A stretch of 64,000 nucleotides of DNA from positions 1-64,000 of the forward strand of contig JAPLQS010000011.1 of assembly GCA_026399575.1 (NCBI GenBank), read 5' to 3'. Under the pieces are notes generated by a model, which was given only the letters and a program-made list of their open reading frames with translations, was not told the origin of the DNA and ran no database searches. Shown here one piece after another: positions 57,062 through 64,000 of the stretch. The position numbers and the translations under genes were made by a program. Source of the DNA: Nitrosospira sp. (GTDB lineage: Bacteria > Pseudomonadota > Gammaproteobacteria > Burkholderiales > Nitrosomonadaceae). Positions within the stretch are counted from its first letter, which is position 1; every line of letters begins with the position of its first letter.

Positions 57062-57087
57062 AAAAAGGCGGCCAAGGCCGCCTTTTT
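57062..57087 (-). terminator. Terminator of the ATP synthase operon
   Basis: A perfect 12-bp stem, AAAAAGGCGGCC at 57062-57073 and GGCCGCCTTTTT at 57076-57087, 20 bases downstream of the atpC stop. On the minus strand it ends in a T-run; on the plus strand it does too, so it can work both ways. It shares the core AAAGGCGGCC with the hairpin at 22593-22618. The rest of the 262-base gap to glmU shows no other feature. Confidence 0.93.
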
Positions 57088-57107
57088 CAGGAGAGAGATG
57101 AAGTGAC

Positions 57108-57530
57108 TTAATGTCCGCGTTTTCTGAGCTTCTGAATCGCTGCCAACTGTGCGATCGACTCGGCCAGTTCTGCCTGGGCACGGGCATAATCCATGTTGGA
57201 GGAGCGATCTTTTATGGCTTCTTCTGCGCGCTTCTTGGCTTCTAGCGCCTTGGCTTCGTCCAGGTTGGCGCCACGCACGGCGGTATCGGCAAGAATGGTC
57301 ACCACGTCTGGTTGTATCTCCAGCATGCCGCCGGAGACATAAATCAGCTCTTCTTCCTGCAGCGGTGCCTTGATCCGCACCGAGCCGGGCTTGATCCGGG
57401 TCAGCATGGGCGTGTGGTGCGGGTAAATGCCCACTTCGCCCGCTTCTGCTGGCGCCACCAGAAACTCGGCAGGACCTGAGTAGATCGATTCCTCGGCACT
57501 GACGATATCAACGTGAAATACGGTGCTCAT
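57108..57530 (-). CDS. atpC: ATP synthase F1 epsilon subunit
   Basis: The 140-residue epsilon subunit, part of the central stalk and an inhibitor of ATP hydrolysis. N-terminal beta-sandwich ([21 protein letters not shown]) and a C-terminal two-helix domain ([21 protein letters not shown], shown as [10 protein letters not shown]). Last gene of the atp operon. Confidence 0.97.
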   Translation of the reverse strand: MSTVFHVDIVSAEESIYSGPAEFLVAPAEAGEVGIYPHHTPMLTRIKPGSVRIKAPLQEEELIYVSGGMLEIQPDVVTILADTAVRGANLDEAKALEAKKRAEEAIKDRSSNMDYARAQAELAESIAQLAAIQKLRKRGH

Positions 57531-57581
57531 TTAAGTTTCCAGTTATATGATGGGTCAGTCGAGTTCATAAAAAAGCTTCTG

Positions 57582-58970
<1,389 letters not shown>

Positions 58971-58991
58971 CTAAATACTAAATCAAAAAGT

Positions 58992-59873
58992 TTAAACTGC
59001 TGCCGCGCCGCCGACGATTTCGGACAATTCCTTGGTAATCGCAGCCTGACGGGATTTGTTGTAAATCAGCGTCAATTCATCTATTACGCTACCGGCATTA
59101 TCAGACGCCGCCTTCATCGCCACCATCCGCGCCGATTGTTCCGACGCCATATTTTCGGTCAGCGCCTGGTAAATCAGCGCCTCGACATAGCGCACCATAA
59201 TGTCATCAATCACGGGTTTGGCTTCGGGTTCGTAAATGTAATCCCATACACCTTTCTGCCCCTTGGGACCTTCGCCTCCTCTGAGGCGCTCGTCGGAGAG
59301 CGGCAGTAGTTGCTCCATCACCGGTTCCTGTTTCATGGTGTTGATGAAGCGGGTGTAGAAAATGTAGACACGGTCGAAGCGATCCTGGGTATATCCGTCC
59401 AGAATAATTTTCACCGCGCCAATCAGCTTTGCCAGATCGGGTGCATCCCCCAGACCGATAACATGCGAAATCACGTTGGCGCCGAGCCGGTTCATGAAAC
59501 CAAAACCCTTGTTGCCAATGCAGCAAGCCTCGATCTGCTCGCCTTCACCTTCCCACGCTTTCATTTTGCCTAGTGCCATGCGCAACACGTTGGTGTTGAG
59601 ACCGCCGCACAAGCCCTTGTCGGAAGTAACTACGACAATACCGATGCGTTTGACCGTATCCCGCTCTATCAGAAAAGGATGACGATACTCGGTGTTGGCA
59701 CGGCTCATGTGTGCGGCAACATTGCGGATCTTTTCGCCGTAGGGGCGCGCTTTCTTCATGCGCTCCTGTGCCTTGCGCATTTTGGAAGCAGCTACCATTT
59801 CCATGGCGCGCGTGATCTTCTGCGTATTCTTGACGCTTTTGATCTTGTTGCGGACTTCTCTGCTGCCGGCCAT
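58992..59873 (-). CDS. atpG: ATP synthase F1 gamma subunit
   Basis: The 293-residue rotor shaft. It has the N-terminal helix [25 protein letters not shown] (seen as [19 protein letters not shown]), [11 protein letters not shown] and the C-terminal helix [21 protein letters not shown]. It lies 3 bases after atpA. Confidence 0.97.
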   Translation of the reverse strand: MAGSREVRNKIKSVKNTQKITRAMEMVAASKMRKAQERMKKARPYGEKIRNVAAHMSRANTEYRHPFLIERDTVKRIGIVVVTSDKGLCGGLNTNVLRMALGKMKAWEGEGEQIEACCIGNKGFGFMNRLGANVISHVIGLGDAPDLAKLIGAVKIILDGYTQDRFDRVYIFYTRFINTMKQEPVMEQLLPLSDERLRGGEGPKGQKGVWDYIYEPEAKPVIDDIMVRYVEALIYQALTENMASEQSARMVAMKAASDNAGSVIDELTLIYNKSRQAAITKELSEIVGGAAAV

Positions 59874-59876
59874 CGG

Positions 59877-61418
59877 TTAATACGTTCCGTTTGTCTTGAA
59901 GTCCTGGATCGCGGCGTCGAGCTCTTTCTCGGTCGCAGCGTCGAGGTCTTTGCTGGTTTCAATCTTGTCCATAATGGCGCCGTATTTGCTGCGCATATGG
60001 CCTTTCAGTGCCGATTCAAATGCCAGTGCGCGCTTTACTTCCACATCGTCCAGATAGCCTTTGTTGACGGCAAACAGCGTGAGCGCCATTTCAGACACGC
60101 TCAGGGTGGCGTATTGCGCCTGTTTCATCAGTTCGGTCACCATCTTGCCGCGTTCCAATTGCTTGCGGGTGGCTTCGTCGAGATCGGAAGCGAACTGTGC
60201 AAATGCGGCCAGTTCACGATACTGCGCAAGCGCCAGACGCACACCGCCACCCAGTTTCTTGATGACTTTGGTTTGCGCCGCACCGCCCACGCGCGACACT
60301 GAAACACCGGCATTGATCGCAGGGCGGATGCCGGCATTGAACAGATCAGTTTCCAGAAAAATCTGGCCATCGGTAATTGAAATCACATTGGTGGGAACGA
60401 AAGCGGTTACGTCACCAGCCTGAGTCTCGATCACCGGTAATGCAGTCAATGAGCCGGTCTTGCCTTTGACTGCTCCGTTGGTGGCTTTTTCCACGTAGGC
60501 TGCACTGACGCGAGCGGCACGTTCCAGCAAACGCGAGTGCAAATAAAATACGTCGCCAGGATAGGCTTCACGACCGGGCGGACGACGCAGCAGCAGTGAA
60601 ATCTGTCGGTAGGCCCAGGCCTGTTTGGTCAAGTCGTCATAAATAATGAGAGCGTCTTCACCCTTGTCGCGGAAGTATTCGCCCATGGTGCAGCCGGAAT
60701 AGGGAGCAATGAACTGCATCGCTGCCGATTCGGATGCGGTAGCGGCCACCACGATGGTGTACTCCATTGCGCCGTGCTCTTCCAGCTTGCGCACCACGTT
60801 GGCGATGGACGAGGCTTTCTGCCCGATCGCGACGTAGATGCAAACCATGTTCTCGCCTTTCTGGTTGATGATCGCGTCTATCGCCACTGCAGTCTTGCCA
60901 GTCTGGCGGTCGCCGATGATCAATTCGCGCTGGCCGCGCCCGACCGGCACCATGGCATCAATTGATTTCAGTCCGGTCTGTACCGGCTGATTCACCGATT
61001 GACGCCAGATCACACCGGGTGCAATTTTTTCGATCGGTTCCGAGCCTTGCGCGGTTATCGGACCCTTGCCATCTATCGGCTGTCCCAGCGCGTTGACCAC
61101 ACGGCCCATCAATCCTTCGCCGACCGGGACTTCCAGAATGCGGCCAGTACACTTGACGGTATCACCCTCGGTGATGTGCTCGTAGGCGCCCATAATCACT
61201 GCACCAACGGAGTCGCGCTCGAGGTTGAGGGCAAGACCGAAAGTATTGCCGGGAAATTCCAGCATCTCGCCTTGCATCACGTCGGACAGACCGTGAATAC
61301 GCACGATACCGTCAGTCACCGAAACGATGGTGCCTTGAGTACGGACTTCCGCAGTAGTGGCGAGTCCCTCGATTCTGCTTTTGATCAGTTCACTGATTTC
61401 AGATGGATTTAACTGCAT
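59877..61418 (-). CDS. atpA: ATP synthase F1 alpha subunit
   Basis: The 513-residue regulatory nucleotide-binding subunit. Walker A is [15 protein letters not shown], with [17 protein letters not shown] for the Walker B region and the alpha signature [14 protein letters not shown]. Starts [16 protein letters not shown], the normal N-terminus. Confidence 0.98.
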   Translation of the reverse strand: MQLNPSEISELIKSRIEGLATTAEVRTQGTIVSVTDGIVRIHGLSDVMQGEMLEFPGNTFGLALNLERDSVGAVIMGAYEHITEGDTVKCTGRILEVPVGEGLMGRVVNALGQPIDGKGPITAQGSEPIEKIAPGVIWRQSVNQPVQTGLKSIDAMVPVGRGQRELIIGDRQTGKTAVAIDAIINQKGENMVCIYVAIGQKASSIANVVRKLEEHGAMEYTIVVAATASESAAMQFIAPYSGCTMGEYFRDKGEDALIIYDDLTKQAWAYRQISLLLRRPPGREAYPGDVFYLHSRLLERAARVSAAYVEKATNGAVKGKTGSLTALPVIETQAGDVTAFVPTNVISITDGQIFLETDLFNAGIRPAINAGVSVSRVGGAAQTKVIKKLGGGVRLALAQYRELAAFAQFASDLDEATRKQLERGKMVTELMKQAQYATLSVSEMALTLFAVNKGYLDDVEVKRALAFESALKGHMRSKYGAIMDKIETSKDLDAATEKELDAAIQDFKTNGTY

Positions 61419-61430
61419 TTCAAATAACTC

Positions 61431-61967
61431 CTAGCTTTTAAGGGCAACGGCCATGGCTTCCAATTTGCCGCGCACGGATGCGTCGAGCACTTCGTCACCG
61501 ATTTCAACTTTCACTCCACCGATTAATTCCGGGTTCACACTTACCTTTGCTTCTATTTTGCGTTTAAACTTGGCCTCAAGGTTTATCACCAAGTCCTTCA
61601 GTTGCGCATCATTCATGGCAAATGCGGAAGTAACATGCGCTTCCAATACGCCTTCATGTTGCGCCTTCAGTTGTTCGAACAGTTCGCTTACTTGCGGCAA
61701 TACTTCGACCCGTCCGTTTTCCACCAGCAGCAGAACAAAATTGCGGCCTTCGTTGTTGAGCTTGTTACCACAGATGCTGAGAAGCAGCTCGCTCAATCGT
61801 TTGGCTGGAATTTTCGGGTCGCCGATCAGGGCGCGAATACGCTCGTCACCGGTTATCGCAGCCGTGAGCTGCAGCATGTCAGACCAGGCGGGCAACGCAT
61901 TATTCGCCCGGGCCAGCTTGAATACCGCTTCAGCATAGGGCCGTGCAATGGTGCGGGCTTCGGCCAT
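61431..61967 (-). CDS. atpH: ATP synthase delta subunit
   Basis: The 178-residue peripheral-stalk subunit that binds the top of F1. N-terminal IARPYAEAVFKLA and the C-terminal VNPELIGGVKVEIGDEVLD motif are diagnostic. It begins 3 bases after the atpF stop. Confidence 0.96.
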   Translation of the reverse strand: MAEARTIARPYAEAVFKLARANNALPAWSDMLQLTAAITGDERIRALIGDPKIPAKRLSELLLSICGNKLNNEGRNFVLLLVENGRVEVLPQVSELFEQLKAQHEGVLEAHVTSAFAMNDAQLKDLVINLEAKFKRKIEAKVSVNPELIGGVKVEIGDEVLDASVRGKLEAMAVALKS

Positions 61968-61970
61968 TGC

Positions 61971-62441
61971 TTACAGCTCCGCCTTGATGGAGGTGAGCAG
62001 ATCAGCGTGAGTTTTGGCGTCCACTTCGCGCCGCAGGATTTTCGCGGCACCCGCTATGGCCAGGTCGGCCACCTGCTGACGCAATGTTTCCTTGGCGCGG
62101 AACACTTCCTGCTCGACTTCTGCCTTGGCGCCGACGAGAATGCGATCGCTTTCATCCTTGGCGGTTCCCTTCGCTTCCTCAATGATCTGGGAGGCGCGTT
62201 TTTCTGCCTGGACAATAATGTCAGCAGCCCGCTGCTTGGCTTCTTTCAGCGCATCAGCGGAACGGTGGCTGGCCAGCTCCAGTTCATGCTTGCCGCGTTC
62301 ACCCGCTGCCAGACCGTCGGCTATGGTTTTCTGGCGGTCTTCAATCGCACGCATCAACGGCGGCCAGACAAATTTGACCGTAAACCAGATGAATATGGCA
62401 AAGGCCGCCGCCTGAGAAAAAAGGGTGAAATTGATATTCAT
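61971..62441 (-). CDS. atpF: ATP synthase Fo b subunit
   Basis: The 156-residue stator subunit, with one N-terminal transmembrane helix ([20 protein letters not shown]) and a long charged helix. The [10 protein letters not shown] start is typical of the family. Confidence 0.96.
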   Translation of the reverse strand: MNINFTLFSQAAAFAIFIWFTVKFVWPPLMRAIEDRQKTIADGLAAGERGKHELELASHRSADALKEAKQRAADIIVQAEKRASQIIEEAKGTAKDESDRILVGAKAEVEQEVFRAKETLRQQVADLAIAGAAKILRREVDAKTHADLLTSIKAEL

Positions 62442-62477
62442 GGCTAGCCCCTAATAATGGTACCGAGAGCCGGCATA

Positions 62478-63616
<1,139 letters not shown>

Positions 63617-63632
63617 TTAGTGCCTGCTCAAA

Positions 63633-63989
63633 CTATTTAATCTGTGGGGCCACTCTTGTATCATCCGGGACAAACAACGCCATGCCGAAGATCAGGACAG
63701 TGATGGCGAATGTTCCGATGAAGCTTACTGCAACAACATCCTTGTAAAACGTCAGTACCAGCCAGAGCAAAGCTATCATGGCCATGATTTTTACCGCTTC
63801 CGCCCGCAGTGCGGTTTTTAGCGCCCCACTTATGGTAGCGCCATGGTAGCGTGAGACAATGGTTGCATAAGCGGCAGCAGCGACAATGCTCACTGCCCCT
63901 CCCAGAAACGCCGAGACCGCACCGTGAAATCCCGACATTGGGGCGAGGATCAGTACCATCACCACGGTGACGATCAATTGCCAGCGCAT
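63633..63989 (-). CDS. atpI: ATP synthase subunit I
   Basis: A 118-residue four-helix membrane protein heading the atp operon (MVLILAPMSGFHGAVSAFLGG, later FGMALFVPDD), with the family role of helping c-ring or Mg2+ handling. The frame remains open upstream of the ATG at 63989 to the window edge, so the true start may lie outside the window. The operon promoter is not in view. Confidence 0.85.
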   Translation of the reverse strand: MRWQLIVTVVMVLILAPMSGFHGAVSAFLGGAVSIVAAAAYATIVSRYHGATISGALKTALRAEAVKIMAMIALLWLVLTFYKDVVAVSFIGTFAITVLIFGMALFVPDDTRVAPQIK

Positions 63990-64000
63990 GATGGTGCGTA

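Overview
The window reads as chromosomal DNA of a betaproteobacterium, most likely a member of the Nitrosomonadales (Gallionellaceae- or Nitrosomonas-like). This is inferred from several things seen together: the ubiCAD and coq7 ubiquinone genes, the map-glnD pair, the hemA-prfA-prmC-grxD series, the atpI-B-E-F-H-A-G-D-C operon followed by glmU-glmS, several c-type cytochromes (a small class I cytochrome, a dihaem cytochrome c4 and a cytochrome P460 relative), a CADD/PqqC-like p-aminobenzoate synthase candidate, and exosortase-associated acyltransferases. Species cannot be fixed from the sequence alone.

Layout. 1-128 is the tail of an IS1595-type transposase running in from the left edge. 171-12081 is a housekeeping and redox block: methyltransferase and lgt, ilvD, a YyaL-type protein, cytochrome c, YdcF, OsmC, coq7, a GlcF-like Fe-S protein, cytochrome P460, a redoxin and manC. 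12326-17628 holds tRNA-Phe, hemA-prfA-prmC, grxD, a YqaA protein and the CADD-like gene. 17666-26018 holds glnD-map, a SPOR protein, cytochrome c4, hemL-thiE-thiD, a rubredoxin and gloA. 26273-33305 is a signalling region: two LuxI-like exosortase-associated acyltransferases, the second heading a tightly packed operon with a PstS-like periplasmic protein, a beta-barrel protein and a GGDEF/EAL enzyme. 33341-41790 returns to ordinary genes (MscS, a PLD nuclease, an RsmB-like enzyme, DUF3108, purN-purM, PerM, hda, a HAD hydrolase). 41883-48342 holds a rhomboid protease, three tandem PilZ proteins, a large GNAT/acyl-CoA-synthetase fusion and a lone FecCD-type permease. 48328-50571 is an accessory islet: a GNAT, a ParE-type toxin with its antitoxin between 27-bp direct repeats, an AT-rich HEPN protein and a fragment resembling the N-terminus of an integron integrase. 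50631-63989 is ubiC-ubiA-ubiD, glmS-glmU and the complete F1Fo ATP synthase operon.

The most interesting signal is a regulatory element present in three copies: ATTCCTACA repeated with exactly 22-bp periodicity, followed 17-18 bp later by CCAGCACA. It lies upstream of the acyltransferase/GGDEF-EAL operon and upstream of two of the three PilZ genes. It would tie production and turnover of cyclic di-GMP, its receptors and a LuxI-like acyltransferase into one co-regulated set. The element is seen directly; the regulon is inference. A small unannotated reading frame with a strong ribosome binding site lies between the first element and the acyltransferase.
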